The notes below the pieces were generated by a model. It saw nothing but the letters and a program-made list of their open reading frames with translations, searched no databases and was not told the DNA's origin. A DNA stretch of 64,000 bases from Chlamydiales bacterium (GTDB lineage: Bacteria; Chlamydiota; Chlamydiia; Chlamydiales; JAAKFR01): positions 1 to 64,000 of the forward strand of contig JAJACK010000004.1 in NCBI GenBank assembly GCA_022601535.1, in the 5' to 3' direction. The stretch's first letter is position 1; each line of letters opens with the position of its first letter. The position numbers and the translations under genes were made by a program. Below, in pieces: positions 51,210 to 60,653 of the stretch.

Positions 51210-52301
51210 ATGCCTATCTATTGTCGATATCTGTTGCAAAACTACCTTAAAGTTTTGTTTTTAGCGATTTTCTCCTTTATCGCTATTTTGCTTGTCAGTC
51301 GCTTAAAAGAGATTGCGCAGTTTGCGACACTTGGCACCCCTATTGGAAAACTCTCCCTCTTCATCCTCTACCAAATCCCCTATGTTCTTCCGATCGCAAT
51401 TCCAGTCTCTTGCCTTCTTTCTGCTATGTTACTGTTTCAAAAGCTCTCTCAAACGCATGAGCTTGTTGCTCTAAGATCTGGAGGATTCTCTCTTTTTAAG
51501 GTTGCAACTCCCCTTTTAGGAGCCTCTTTATTTTTAGCTCTTTCGACCTTTTACCTCACATCTGAGGTTGCAACGACAAGCCATCTAAAAACGCGTAAGA
51601 TGGTCTACAGTCTCACCTCAGTCAACCCCCTACTTCTCCTTCAAAATGCGAAAATCGCAAAATTGAAAGGAGCTTATGTGCAGATGAATCCGATTCAGCA
51701 TGGTCAGAGTGTAGAGGATCTGCTCATCGCCATGCCTGGAAAACAGATGACACTCTTTATTGCAAAAAAAATTGAGATGCAAGAAGACTCTCTTTTGGGA
51801 TCTGCAGTTTCCCTTATCTCAACAACAAGTGGGGATTCCTTTGATCATTTGGTGATCGAAAATCTTGAAAAAACACGTTCGGCAGCTGTTGAGCTCGCCT
51901 CTTTTTTGCGCACCAAGGGGTGGAAAATCTCACATGATCACCTCAATTGGCGCCTTTTACAAGCTAGAGGACGTTATTTAAAGAGAGTTGAAGGAGCAAA
52001 GGCAAAAAAAAGTTTGCTCAAGATTAAAAGTGAAATTGCAAGACGTTTCTCTTTTGCCCTTGCACCATTTACCTTTACTCTTTTGGGGATTGCATTTGGC
52101 ATTGAAGTTTCTCGTTCTAAGAGTAAGAGAGGCCTTTTTATTGTCCTTCTTTTGACCTCCCTCTCACTGATCTCTTTCTTTATGGGAAAAGAATTTGACC
52201 ACTTGACCCTCGTCTCCTATACATTTTTTTTCTTACCCCATCTATTGATCCTTTTTTCCTCTCTTTTCACACTCAATCAGATTAGACGAGGTGCGACATG
52301 A
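51210..52301 (+). CDS. YjgP/YjgQ-family permease, LptF-like
   Basis: A 363-residue inner-membrane protein with the LptF/LptG layout: three N-terminal helices (residues 15-110, including IPYVLPIAIPVSCLLSAMLLF), a periplasmic domain (about 120-265), and three C-terminal helices. LptF and LptG form the permease of the lipopolysaccharide export machine with LptB. Positional counterpart of CT839. It overlaps the next gene by four bases (ATGA), so the pair is made together. Which of the two is F and which G is assigned by order only. Confidence 0.88.
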   Translation: MPIYCRYLLQNYLKVLFLAIFSFIAILLVSRLKEIAQFATLGTPIGKLSLFILYQIPYVLPIAIPVSCLLSAMLLFQKLSQTHELVALRSGGFSLFKVATPLLGASLFLALSTFYLTSEVATTSHLKTRKMVYSLTSVNPLLLLQNAKIAKLKGAYVQMNPIQHGQSVEDLLIAMPGKQMTLFIAKKIEMQEDSLLGSAVSLISTTSGDSFDHLVIENLEKTRSAAVELASFLRTKGWKISHDHLNWRLLQARGRYLKRVEGAKAKKSLLKIKSEIARRFSFALAPFTFTLLGIAFGIEVSRSKSKRGLFIVLLLTSLSLISFFMGKEFDHLTLVSYTFFFLPHLLILFSSLFTLNQIRRGAT

Positions 52302-53284
52302 TTTGGAAACGGTATTTTGTCCGCGAACTTCTTCCCACATTTTTTCTGATCATTTTCTCCGCCTATTTTCTCTTCATCTTGATCGATTACTCAACACACG
52401 CAAAGACATTTCATCAACCAGGTCTTACGTTTATCGACACCCTCCAATACTACCTCTACCAATTTACCCAGCACGCTCAAATCTTAGTAACCGTTGCACT
52501 CATGTTGTCGACAATCAAAGTGTTAACAACACTTAACACTCGCCGAGAAATTGTCGCTCTTGCTGCTGCAGGCCTCTCCCTTAAGCGACTCACCTCTCCT
52601 TTCCTTACTGCAGCATTCATTTGCATGGTGTTTTTATACGCTAACTTCCAATGGATTGAACCACGTGCAACAGTTAAACTAGAGGCATTTGAAGCAGAGT
52701 ATTTCAAAGGGGGAGAAAAAGCGAAGACACACGAAACGCACCTTAAAGATGGATCCCTTCTTCTCTACCACCACTACGATTTAAAGACTCATGCTCTCTA
52801 CGATCTTTTTTGGATCAAAGAACTTAATACCATCTACCACATCAAACAACTTGACCTAAGTAGTTCGCTTGGGCACTATGTCGATCTAATTGAACGTAAA
52901 GGAGATTTTATGAGTGTGGAAGAAAGTTTTCCCTCACTCCTCTTCCCTCAAATGGAAATTGACACCACCACTTTTTTACCAAAATCGCTTTTACAAAAAA
53001 TGAGAGAACCAAAGTGGGATACCGCTCTTTTCTATAAACTTACCATCCCTTTTGCCACACTTTTTGCCGTTGTTGCAACCTTCCCCTTTTGTCTAAAATT
53101 CACACGTCACCTTCCGACCTATTTTATTTACACTTTTTCGCTCTTTGGGCTGATCTCTTACTTCACAATTGTTCAAGCATCTGTTATCCTGGGACAAAGC
53201 CAAGTGCTCGCTCCCCTGCTTGCAATTATGGCCCCTCCCATTTTTGTTGGAACCTTGATCTTCTGGAGTTATGCCAAGTTATAA
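52298..53284 (+). CDS. YjgP/YjgQ-family permease, LptG-like
   Basis: A 328-residue partner of the preceding protein with the same arrangement: N-terminal helices (ILVTVALMLSTIKVLTTLNT around 66-85), a periplasmic beta-rich domain, and C-terminal helices (TIPFATLFAVVATFPFCLKF near 248-267). It would form the LPS-exporting heterodimer; chlamydial lipooligosaccharide is the expected cargo. Positional counterpart of CT838. Its end overlaps alr by 14 bases. Confidence 0.87.
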   Translation: MIWKRYFVRELLPTFFLIIFSAYFLFILIDYSTHAKTFHQPGLTFIDTLQYYLYQFTQHAQILVTVALMLSTIKVLTTLNTRREIVALAAAGLSLKRLTSPFLTAAFICMVFLYANFQWIEPRATVKLEAFEAEYFKGGEKAKTHETHLKDGSLLLYHHYDLKTHALYDLFWIKELNTIYHIKQLDLSSSLGHYVDLIERKGDFMSVEESFPSLLFPQMEIDTTTFLPKSLLQKMREPKWDTALFYKLTIPFATLFAVVATFPFCLKFTRHLPTYFIYTFSLFGLISYFTIVQASVILGQSQVLAPLLAIMAPPIFVGTLIFWSYAKL

Positions 53285-54314
53285 TCAGTTAGTCGTCGAT
53301 CTGAATGCCGTTGAAAAAAATATGGACTCTTTCACCGATCATTCGATTATGCCGATGCTGAAAGCGAATGCATATGGAATGGGAGCCTTAGAACTTGCTC
53401 GATTTCTCGAGCAAAAAGAGCCCCCTTTTTTTGGCGTTTCCCATCTTCATGAGGCGATCACTTTGAGAGAGGCAGGAATTTTCCTCCCTATTTTCTCTCT
53501 CTCCTTTCTTCCCGAAGAAGCGCCTCTGCTGGTCAAACACCAAATCATCCCCGCTGTCGACTGCATCGAAAAATTAAGGGCGCTTGAAAGTGCCGCACAA
53601 AAGCCCTATCCGGTCCATCTCCATGTCGACACAGGTTTTCACCGATTTGGAGCTCCTTACGAAGAAGCTCCCCTCCTGCTCAAATGGATTGAGTCATCAC
53701 CCAAGCTCCACCTTGAAGGAACGATGACACACTTTTCAGCCTCATCCCGCCCCTCTCACCAAGCCTTTTCAAAAGAGCAAATTGTTCGATTCAAACCATT
53801 TATAAATCAAGCAAAATGGACACATACAGGCCTCTGCCAACTTCCTCTCCCCTTCTGTAACATCCTACGGATCGGCTTTCATCTGTTCACACCCCACCCT
53901 GCCATCACATTGACCTCTACAATCATGCAGATCAAAACAGTGAAGCGAGGAGAGAGCGTTGGGTATGACCGTCGCTTTCGAGTGAAAAAAAAGGAGATGA
54001 AAATCGGTATCATCTCTTTTGGATACCACGACGGATGGCACCTTTCTTACTCAGAAAAAGGGAGTGTTGCCCTTTATGGAAAAAAAGCTCCCATGGTCGG
54101 CAGAATTTGCATGGACTTTCAGATGATCGATATCACAGAGATTCCCGAGGCAAAAGTTGGAGATCAAGTGGAACTTTTAGGCCCTAATATGCGACTCGAA
54201 GAAGTTGCAAAAACCTTTGATATCAATCCAAGACAGCTGCTATCTTCAATTAGTTCAAGAACCACACGTAAGTATATCCATGAAGAGCTATCAAGAACTG
54301 TTTGCGCAATCTAA
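53271..54314 (+). CDS. alr: Alanine racemase
   Basis: A 347-residue PLP enzyme making D-alanine for peptidoglycan. The cofactor Lys31 lies in MLKANAYGMG; the catalytic Tyr is likely that in GESVGYDRRF, and VGRICMDFQMIDIT and a closing ISSRTTRKY region are typical of the C-terminal domain. Members of Chlamydiaceae lack alr and are reported to rely on GlyA instead, so this gene is an addition to the conserved backbone. It overlaps the LptG-like gene (14 bases) and the M32 gene (35 bases). Confidence 0.94.
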   Translation: MPSYNQLVVDLNAVEKNMDSFTDHSIMPMLKANAYGMGALELARFLEQKEPPFFGVSHLHEAITLREAGIFLPIFSLSFLPEEAPLLVKHQIIPAVDCIEKLRALESAAQKPYPVHLHVDTGFHRFGAPYEEAPLLLKWIESSPKLHLEGTMTHFSASSRPSHQAFSKEQIVRFKPFINQAKWTHTGLCQLPLPFCNILRIGFHLFTPHPAITLTSTIMQIKTVKRGESVGYDRRFRVKKKEMKIGIISFGYHDGWHLSYSEKGSVALYGKKAPMVGRICMDFQMIDITEIPEAKVGDQVELLGPNMRLEEVAKTFDINPRQLLSSISSRTTRKYIHEELSRTVCAI

Positions 54315-55791
54315 AAAAATCAAACTCCTCGAAAGCGTCTCCTCCCTCCTTGGATGGGATCAAGAGACCTACATGCCCAAGAAAGCGACATCCAATCGAG
54401 CAGAACAAATCGCCCTTATGACAAGCTTGAGCCATCAAGAAAGGACAAGCCCCACCTATAAAAAACTCCTGAGCAAACTGATCGATCTCGAATCAGGAGA
54501 GATTTTAGTCGAAGGACTCAAAAGAGAGCAAAAAGCAGCACTCAAACGGTGGCTCTTCGACTACCAAAAAGCTGCAGCCCTTCCAAATGAATTTGTCACA
54601 ACATTTGCAAAGCTCTCTTCTGAATCGATGATGGTGTGGCAAGAAGCGCGGAAGAATAACAGCTTCAAAACATTTGCCCCCTATCTGACGAAAGTGCTTG
54701 AAATGAGCCGGCAAAAAGCTGACTACTTCGGCTACGCCACCCATCCTTACAACGCCCTTGTCGATCTTTTTGAACCAGAGATGACCGTCGAACAGATCGA
54801 TCCCCTTTTTGCACAACTTAAAGAGACCCTCTCTCCTTTCTTAAAAGAGATCTTGAAAAAAGATCCAGTTGATCACCATTTCCTGTCTGGAAACTTCTCT
54901 CCTGAAAAACAGATGGAATTTGGAAATTTTATCCTCAAAAAAATTGGCTACGACCTAGAAGCTGGACGCTTAGACCTTTCTGCCCATCCCATGTCAATTG
55001 CCATGCACCCTCACGATTCTCGCATCACAACACGCACCCATTCCGATGCTCTTTTCGATTGCATCTCAGCCGTATTACACGAGGCAGGACACGGTTTCTA
55101 CGAAATGGGCCTTGATCCAAAGCATTATGGCTCTCCCCTTTGCGAATCGATCTCTCTTGGAATCCATGAAAGCCAATCCCGCCTTTGGGAGACACGGATT
55201 GGACAGAGCAAACCATTTTGGAAACATTTTCTTCCCTCTCTCAAAAAACGTTTTAAAACAGAGCTCGACTCCGTCACACTCCCCCAATTTTATCGGGCAA
55301 TCAACCACGTTTCTCCCTCCTTTATCCGTGTTGAATCAGATGAAGTGACCTATTCTCTACATGTGATTTTGCGCTACGAACTAGAAAAAGAGCTCCTCAC
55401 AGGAAAGCTTACGATCAAAGATCTTCCCGAAGCTTGGAATCACCGGATGAAAACACTTTTTGGAATCACTCCTAAAAATGACACCGAAGGGTGTCTGCAA
55501 GATGTTCACTGGTCAATGGGATGTATCGGCTATTTTCCCACCTACGCCCTTGGAAATCTTTATGCCGCTCAATTTTTCAACACCTTTGAAGAAGAACACC
55601 CCGATTGGGGAAGCCAGATCGAAAAAGGGGAATTTTCCTTTCTCAAAGAGTGGCTGAAAAAGAACATTCACCAGCACGGTCGAGGTTATACAGCAACAGA
55701 GCTTGTGAAAAAAGTGACCAAAAAACCTCTTTCTACCACCCCTTATCTCAACTACCTCAAATCAAAGTATGAGAAGATCTACAAGATTTGA
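54280..55791 (+). CDS. M32-family metallocarboxypeptidase
   Basis: About 503 residues of the thermostable carboxypeptidase Taq family. The zinc site HEAGH (in AVLHEAGHGFYEMG) with downstream IHESQSRLWE supplies the metal ligands; LLGWDQETYMP near the N-terminus and HPHDSRITTR are further family motifs. It trims amino acids from peptide C-termini in the cytosol. ATG 54280 is chosen since it gives MKSYQELF, the normal start; the frame stays open further up within alr. The 3' end overlaps the convergent CT837-like gene by 13 bases. Confidence 0.94.
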   Translation: MKSYQELFAQSKKIKLLESVSSLLGWDQETYMPKKATSNRAEQIALMTSLSHQERTSPTYKKLLSKLIDLESGEILVEGLKREQKAALKRWLFDYQKAAALPNEFVTTFAKLSSESMMVWQEARKNNSFKTFAPYLTKVLEMSRQKADYFGYATHPYNALVDLFEPEMTVEQIDPLFAQLKETLSPFLKEILKKDPVDHHFLSGNFSPEKQMEFGNFILKKIGYDLEAGRLDLSAHPMSIAMHPHDSRITTRTHSDALFDCISAVLHEAGHGFYEMGLDPKHYGSPLCESISLGIHESQSRLWETRIGQSKPFWKHFLPSLKKRFKTELDSVTLPQFYRAINHVSPSFIRVESDEVTYSLHVILRYELEKELLTGKLTIKDLPEAWNHRMKTLFGITPKNDTEGCLQDVHWSMGCIGYFPTYALGNLYAAQFFNTFEEEHPDWGSQIEKGEFSFLKEWLKKNIHQHGRGYTATELVKKVTKKPLSTTPYLNYLKSKYEKIYKI

Positions 55792-57650
55792 ATCTTGTAG
55801 TCAAATGTTTCAAAGAGGTGGGCAAACTCTTTGAGGTAATTTCCACTTTTTTCAAGAAGTTGAACCATTGCAACCATTTGATCAAAAGGTTCGGATAAAA
55901 TTATCCGCTCTCTATGGATCAAGGTTGGACCAAAAAGAAGAGCATTGAGGGGCTCGAGATCTAACACCTTCCCTTTTGCAATACTCAATAGAGCCAATAA
56001 ACTCACCGTGGCAACAGCTGTATCATCCAATCCATCTTTTGAAACAAATGACACATAGCGAGGGTGGAGCTGTTCAATTTTCTTCAATTGGATAAAACTT
56101 CGAGCAATCGCATTAAATATTTTCAGCTCTCCCCTATTTAGCTCCTTTTTATTTCCAAAGAACGTTTTAGAGATTTGAGCTAAAAGAGCCTCGGTAAAAT
56201 CAGACTCTTCAAATTCCCAAGGAACAATAGACAAACAATCGGAAAATTCCGCCTTCTGTGCAAGCAGATCAAAAGCCTTACACCGAGCCTCTTCTTGCCA
56301 AGCAGAAGGATCTTGCAAATTAAAAAGAAGATGCTTTTTCCCCACCGACCGAAGATAACAACGAAACTCCTCAATCATCTCAGCACTCTCAATCACATGC
56401 TGTTTTATAGGAGATCCCATTCGAATAAAATCAATCGATTCATTTCCCCTCTTAAGTTTCACCTCAACCTCAGGCAAATTTCCTTGCATAAGAGGATCGA
56501 ACTCAGGAGGCTCTTCTTCACGAATTAAATCGAGAGCTTTGAATAGAGGGCCGCTGGGATGATGAGCCAAAACTTCCTCTAAAGCCCCATAAGAAAGGAG
56601 AAGTTTTTCCGAAAGCATCCCCTTTATTTCCCTTGGAATCAAACTTTTTAAAAATCCTCTAAGCTCATCGCAATATGGGCCCAGTGTATAGAGGGCAACC
56701 ATCAAAGAAGAAATCAAAGCCAATGCATCTGCCATCACAGGTTCATCTTCAGCAAGCCCATAGACAAGAGCCCTTTGATACGCTCGGTCATGAAGAGCCA
56801 TGCGAATAAAATTGAGGTAATCATAGAAATAGCGACCACACCCTTTAGAAGAGAATTGACGAACCAAATTACGAGGGTTTGCAGCAAACATCAATGCCAT
56901 GATCCCCTTTTGCAAAAAAGTGATAAAAGGCTCCTTTTTCCCTGCAGAAACCTGATGATAAAACCGCTCTAAGTCCTCTTTACACGTTGCAATGATATCC
57001 CTTGCAAAAAGATGTGTGCTCCAATCTTGCCAAGACAACACCTGCATAAGAGGATCATCCTCAAAATAGTTTGCATCTCCAAAATCACACACCAACTTAA
57101 TCTTACGAGCAAGATCACCACTATAAAAAGAGTGCCCCTCCTCATTCTTCAAATAGAAAAGCTCATAGAAATGATCGCCTAAAACAACATTGAGGTCATT
57201 GAGAAGATGCCCTTCCACAGAAGAAACTTCATCCGTCAAGTCACGGAAAAATCTGCCCGCTAACTTCGTCTGATAAAATTTTTGCAATTTTTGATATTCA
57301 GGGAATTCAAGTACATTCATCCGAAAAACTTTTCCAAATCTCTCGAGTTTTTTGGCAGCTTCTCCCACCAAAACCATGACCGTATTAATCCCCTCGATAT
57401 CTTCCCATTTTGTATCTATTTTCGCATGGGAAGCCCGAAGATAGGCGTAGATAGAGCGAAATGTCTCTCGAATCGCCTCAAGGGTTTGTTCATCTCCCCC
57501 CGCTCCAATCCAATACTCACTCTCCTCCTCACCCCTATGAGAAACAAGTCGATAATCATCGACCACCTCAAGCTCATTTAGAGATTCTGCATCAACAAGA
57601 GTATTGAGATTTTCAACTGCATCTAAAATACCCAAACCGCTCTGACTCAT
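55779..57650 (-). CDS. Large hypothetical chlamydial protein, CT837 positional counterpart
   Basis: A 623-residue, largely helical, acidic protein with no signal peptide and no sustained membrane segment. Distinctive stretches include SRGEE-type acidic N-terminus (about 30-55), FARDIIATCKEDLERFYHQ (about 214-232), and LFNLQDPSAWQEEARCKAF near 450. I recognise no catalytic motif. It sits between the LptF/G-alr side and tdk, where C. trachomatis has CT837, also uncharacterised and of similar length. The 177-base upstream gap holds its promoter and weak hairpins from tdk's 3' side. Confidence 0.8.
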   Translation of the reverse strand: MSQSGLGILDAVENLNTLVDAESLNELEVVDDYRLVSHRGEEESEYWIGAGGDEQTLEAIRETFRSIYAYLRASHAKIDTKWEDIEGINTVMVLVGEAAKKLERFGKVFRMNVLEFPEYQKLQKFYQTKLAGRFFRDLTDEVSSVEGHLLNDLNVVLGDHFYELFYLKNEEGHSFYSGDLARKIKLVCDFGDANYFEDDPLMQVLSWQDWSTHLFARDIIATCKEDLERFYHQVSAGKKEPFITFLQKGIMALMFAANPRNLVRQFSSKGCGRYFYDYLNFIRMALHDRAYQRALVYGLAEDEPVMADALALISSLMVALYTLGPYCDELRGFLKSLIPREIKGMLSEKLLLSYGALEEVLAHHPSGPLFKALDLIREEEPPEFDPLMQGNLPEVEVKLKRGNESIDFIRMGSPIKQHVIESAEMIEEFRCYLRSVGKKHLLFNLQDPSAWQEEARCKAFDLLAQKAEFSDCLSIVPWEFEESDFTEALLAQISKTFFGNKKELNRGELKIFNAIARSFIQLKKIEQLHPRYVSFVSKDGLDDTAVATVSLLALLSIAKGKVLDLEPLNALLFGPTLIHRERIILSEPFDQMVAMVQLLEKSGNYLKEFAHLFETFDYKIQIL

Positions 57651-57827
57651 AGATAACCTCCCATATACCTAATTATCGCTGATTTTGGAAAAATAGGCTA
57701 AAGGATTTATTATCAATAATCTATACGATTTTCTCCCCTTTCATCTGATCTTTATACCCTCTCTCTGAGAAAGGAGGTTAAAAGCTCTCTATCCTTCTTA
57801 ATTGATTTTTTTTATAGAGACCATCTT

Positions 57828-58418
57828 TTACATTGCAGCCAGTTCTTCTTGAGCCTCTTTAACTTGTGACTGATAACACTTATAGCACGCCGGATAGTAT
57901 TTCTCCTCACTTCCCAGTTCAATGGTAGCCCCTGAAAGGGTTGCTTTTCCATTGATATGCTTCAAATTAACAATCCCTTTCCGATTGCAAAAGTGGCATG
58001 TAGATTTCACCTCTTCGATCGAATCAGCGATCTCCATAAGACGGCGTGACCCCTCAAAGAGGCATGTTCTAAAATCAGTACGAAGGCCGTAGCAAAGGAT
58101 AGGAATATTGAGCTCTAGCGTAATTGTACGGAGTTGATCAATCACCTCTTTAGAAAGGAATTGCACCTCATCGACCAAGATACAGCTCACTTCATCATAA
58201 TTGAAAAGAAGCAGGTCGGTTTTTTCATCGACCAAAATATCGGCCTCTTTTTCAAGCCCTGCTCTTGATTTGATCTGGTTTTTCCCATACCTAAGATCTA
58301 GAGCTGGTTTAACCAGTAAAATTTTCTTCTTCTGTTGATGGTAGTTATGAGCAACTGCAAGCAAATTAAGTGTTTTTGCACTTCCTACAGTCCCATGTCG
58401 AAAATAGAGTTTTGCCAT
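57828..58418 (-). CDS. tdk: Thymidine kinase
   Basis: About 196 residues of the type II thymidine kinase family. P-loop GTVGSAKT at residues 8-15 (Ala replacing the usual second Gly, as in NAGK variants), VDEVQFLS (Walker B-like with catalytic Glu), LCYGLRTDFRTCLFEGSRRL, and a zinc-binding C-terminal cysteine set (CHFC and CYKCY). It phosphorylates thymidine for dTTP supply. ATG 58418 has AGAGGG upstream; the frame extends five codons further. Not part of the C. trachomatis gene order as I recall it. Confidence 0.93.
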   Translation of the reverse strand: MAKLYFRHGTVGSAKTLNLLAVAHNYHQQKKKILLVKPALDLRYGKNQIKSRAGLEKEADILVDEKTDLLLFNYDEVSCILVDEVQFLSKEVIDQLRTITLELNIPILCYGLRTDFRTCLFEGSRRLMEIADSIEEVKSTCHFCNRKGIVNLKHINGKATLSGATIELGSEEKYYPACYKCYQSQVKEAQEELAAM

Positions 58419-58489
58419 ATTTTTCCCTCTCAATTGGTCTGGAAATGTTCTACAAGAAATCTTTAAAATTGTCTAGTCAGAATACAGAT

Positions 58490-59521
58490 TTATGGAGATG
58501 TGATTTCTTTCATCCGGTAGCAAGGAAGAGATTGACGGTGTTCTTTTTGAAGGTATTCGATCAATTTTTCCCGTACATAGCTACGCAACTCAAATGTCTC
58601 TTTTGCATTACCTCCTGTCAGAATAATGCGAATTTCTATTGAATGCTCCTTAGAATCTGTCACATGCACCTTCCAAACTGTTCCTGAATAGAGAGGGTGT
58701 GGTTCGATCAACTCTTTGCACTTTGCGCGGATCGCTTCAACTGAGACTGTGTAATCACAGTAGAGAAAAACAGAGCCAATCAGCTCTGAATTGACAAGAT
58801 CGACATTTTTAAATGGCTTTTCAATAAATTCTGAAATTGGCATCACAACACGCATCAAATCCCAAGTACGAATGATGATATGGGTTAAATTAATCGACTC
58901 AATCACTCCATAGGTACCAGGGATGTGCACCCCATCTCCAATCCGCACCGTTTTATTAAAAGCGAGGAGGAAGCCACTGAAAAGGTTTGATAAGATGGGT
59001 TTTGCAGCAATTCCAGCGGCAATACCGATAATTCCAGCACCTCCCATCAAACCAAAGCCAATTTTTTTAATATTTGGAAAGAGGAGAAGCAAAAAGACGA
59101 TTGTAAAAAAGAGAATGATCAAGACAGATGCACGGTAGAGAAAAACAGCTTGAGTACGAAGCATATTTTTATTCGTCTCATAAAACCGGTTGTGATAGTG
59201 GAGAAATGCTCCATAGGTAATTTGATGTAAGATCCATCCGATCGTCAAGACAATGATAATATAAAAAATAGGATGGAGCACAGAGAGGAGAGATTCAGGA
59301 ATTTCAAAAAGAGAGACGGAAAAGCGAAGGGCAATTTCAAAGAGAAGAGCTGAAAAACTGAGGCGTGTTTTATCGATGATTTTTTTGATCAATGAAGAAC
59401 GCTTTGTTGTCCGGTAGAGCAATTTAATTGCAATACTGCAAGCAAGCGACGTAAAAAAGAGGATAATGACCAATATTCCAATACGAAACTGGAGAGGAAG
59501 AGCAGAAGTATCAACAAACAT
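58490..59521 (-). CDS. MscS-family small-conductance mechanosensitive channel
   Basis: A 343-residue membrane protein with four hydrophobic helices (about 15-35, 85-105, 125-150, 155-185). The pore-lining helix carries the Gly/Ala-rich pattern (GLMGGAGIIGIAAGIAAKPI), followed by NLFSGFLLAFNKTVRIGDGV and the MscS beta domain (TYGVIESINLTHIIIRTWD). It would release solutes on osmotic downshift, useful when leaving the host cell. No clear partner nearby. Confidence 0.92.
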   Translation of the reverse strand: MFVDTSALPLQFRIGILVIILFFTSLACSIAIKLLYRTTKRSSLIKKIIDKTRLSFSALLFEIALRFSVSLFEIPESLLSVLHPIFYIIIVLTIGWILHQITYGAFLHYHNRFYETNKNMLRTQAVFLYRASVLIILFFTIVFLLLLFPNIKKIGFGLMGGAGIIGIAAGIAAKPILSNLFSGFLLAFNKTVRIGDGVHIPGTYGVIESINLTHIIIRTWDLMRVVMPISEFIEKPFKNVDLVNSELIGSVFLYCDYTVSVEAIRAKCKELIEPHPLYSGTVWKVHVTDSKEHSIEIRIILTGGNAKETFELRSYVREKLIEYLQKEHRQSLPCYRMKEITSP

Positions 59522-59670
59522 TATTTTTGCCCTGAGTATAAATTAAAATTCACTATACAAAGGCTCCAATGATTTTTTCAATCCAAACATAGAAATAAGA
59601 AAAATATTTATCTCGCTCCAGATTTCCATAAATTTTAACATTTCATATTAAAATTTACGGAAATTTGACT

Positions 59671-59704
59671 AAAAAAAACCCACCTTCATTTTCATGAAGA
59701 TGGG
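59671..59704 (-). terminator. Rho-independent terminator of the RRM protein gene
   Basis: On the minus strand an 11-base stem (one G-T pair) with a GAAA tetraloop is followed by eight T residues. It starts 31 bases after the RRM gene stop and is one of the best terminators in the window. Confidence 0.9.
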
Positions 59705-59734
59705 CTACAAGTTTAACAACCTGAAAGAAGAAGA

Positions 59735-60016
59735 TTAATATCTTCCTCTTGGAGGGCGGTTAAAACTCTTCTTTTCTTGAGGACGAGCCTCGTTGACAAC
59801 AAGAGTTTTTCCTTGAACTTCGGTGTTATTGATTTGATCAATCGCAGCTTGACCTTCATCTTGTGATGAAAATTCAACGAATCCAAAACCTTTTGAACGG
59901 CCGGTTTCACGATCAATGATCAATTTACAACTCACGATAGAGCCGCATTCTTCAAATACTTGTCTGAGTTCTTCTTCACTCATACTATATGGGATGTTTC
60001 CTACGAATAGTTTCAT
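59735..60016 (-). CDS. Single-RRM RNA-binding protein
   Basis: A 93-residue protein made of one RNA-recognition motif: RNP-2 LFVGNIPY (residues 3-10) and RNP-1 KGFGFVEF (42-49), with a short basic tail (RPPRGRY). Such small RRM proteins occur in cyanobacteria and several other bacteria, where they bind RNA and may act at low temperature or in mRNA handling. AAGGAA lies about eight bases before the ATG. A longer upstream frame exists but lacks conserved sequence. It has its own terminator. Confidence 0.93.
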   Translation of the reverse strand: MKLFVGNIPYSMSEEELRQVFEECGSIVSCKLIIDRETGRSKGFGFVEFSSQDEGQAAIDQINNTEVQGKTLVVNEARPQEKKSFNRPPRGRY

Positions 60017-60250
60017 CTTAAAATTCCTTGAGTTATACTTTAAAATGCAATGTTTTATCTTAAAAACACTGCATACAATAGGTTCCGAATAAAATATGAG
60101 CATACTAGAGCTGAAACCACTCGTACTTACTTCCTCGCCATTGCTTGGTCGTTTAACTCGTTCGGATACCTTTTTCAAAAAAATCAGCAATAGCTTCCTT
60201 TTTCGAAGGTAAGAGAAGGCATTGCTCTCTCCTATCTTCGAAAATTGAAG
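60017..60250. other. Non-coding stretch upstream of the RRM gene
   Basis: About 230 bases without a supported gene. It holds the RRM gene 5' region and an inverted repeat near 60202-60244 (TTTTCGAAG opposite CTTCGAAAA) whose stem resembles the hairpins of the adjacent tandem repeat. No promoter consensus stands out. Confidence 0.5.
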
Positions 60251-60653
60251 TGCACCCTCCATCAAAGATGGAGGTTCCCTCATCTTCCTGCCCAAATGGA
60301 AGCAAGCTTCCATTTAGGCTTCGGAAGAGGAAAGGGATTAGCTCGCACTACGTGCTCGCTCCCGAACAAGCTCACGCTTGATCGGTCGAACCTATGTTCG
60401 AAGTGCATCTCAAGATACACCCTCCATCAAAGATGGAGGTTCCCTCATCTTCCTGCCCAAATGGAAGCAAGGCTTCCATTTAGGCTTCGGAAGAGGAAAG
60501 GGATTAGCTCGCACTACGTGCTCGCTCCCGAACAAGCTCACGCTTGATCGGTCGAACCTATGTTCGAAGTGCATCTCAAGATGCACCCTCCATCAAAGAT
60601 GGAGGTTCCCTCATCTTCCTGCCCAAATGGAAGCAAGCTTCCATTTAGGCTTC
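60251..60653. repeat. 165/166-bp structured tandem repeat abutting tRNA-Ser
   Basis: Two full units (60251-60415, 60416-60581) and a third of about 72 bases (60582-60653) that runs into the tRNA. Units are nearly identical; copy 2 has one extra G. Each unit contains several perfect short hairpins, for example CCTCCATC/GATGGAGG, AAATGGAAG/CTTCCATTT, TCGAAC/GTTCGA and GTGCATCT/AGATGCAC. Read on the minus strand, each unit also carries a close copy of the tRNA-Ser 3' end (CCTCTTCCGAAGCC with AATCCCT just before it). No protein is supported; open frames across it are by-products of the repeat. Confidence 0.9.

Noticed and set aside
57651-57827. Terminator for tdk
   Set aside because: Short inverted repeats near 57765-57815 exist, but their stems are weak and no clean T tract follows on the minus strand.
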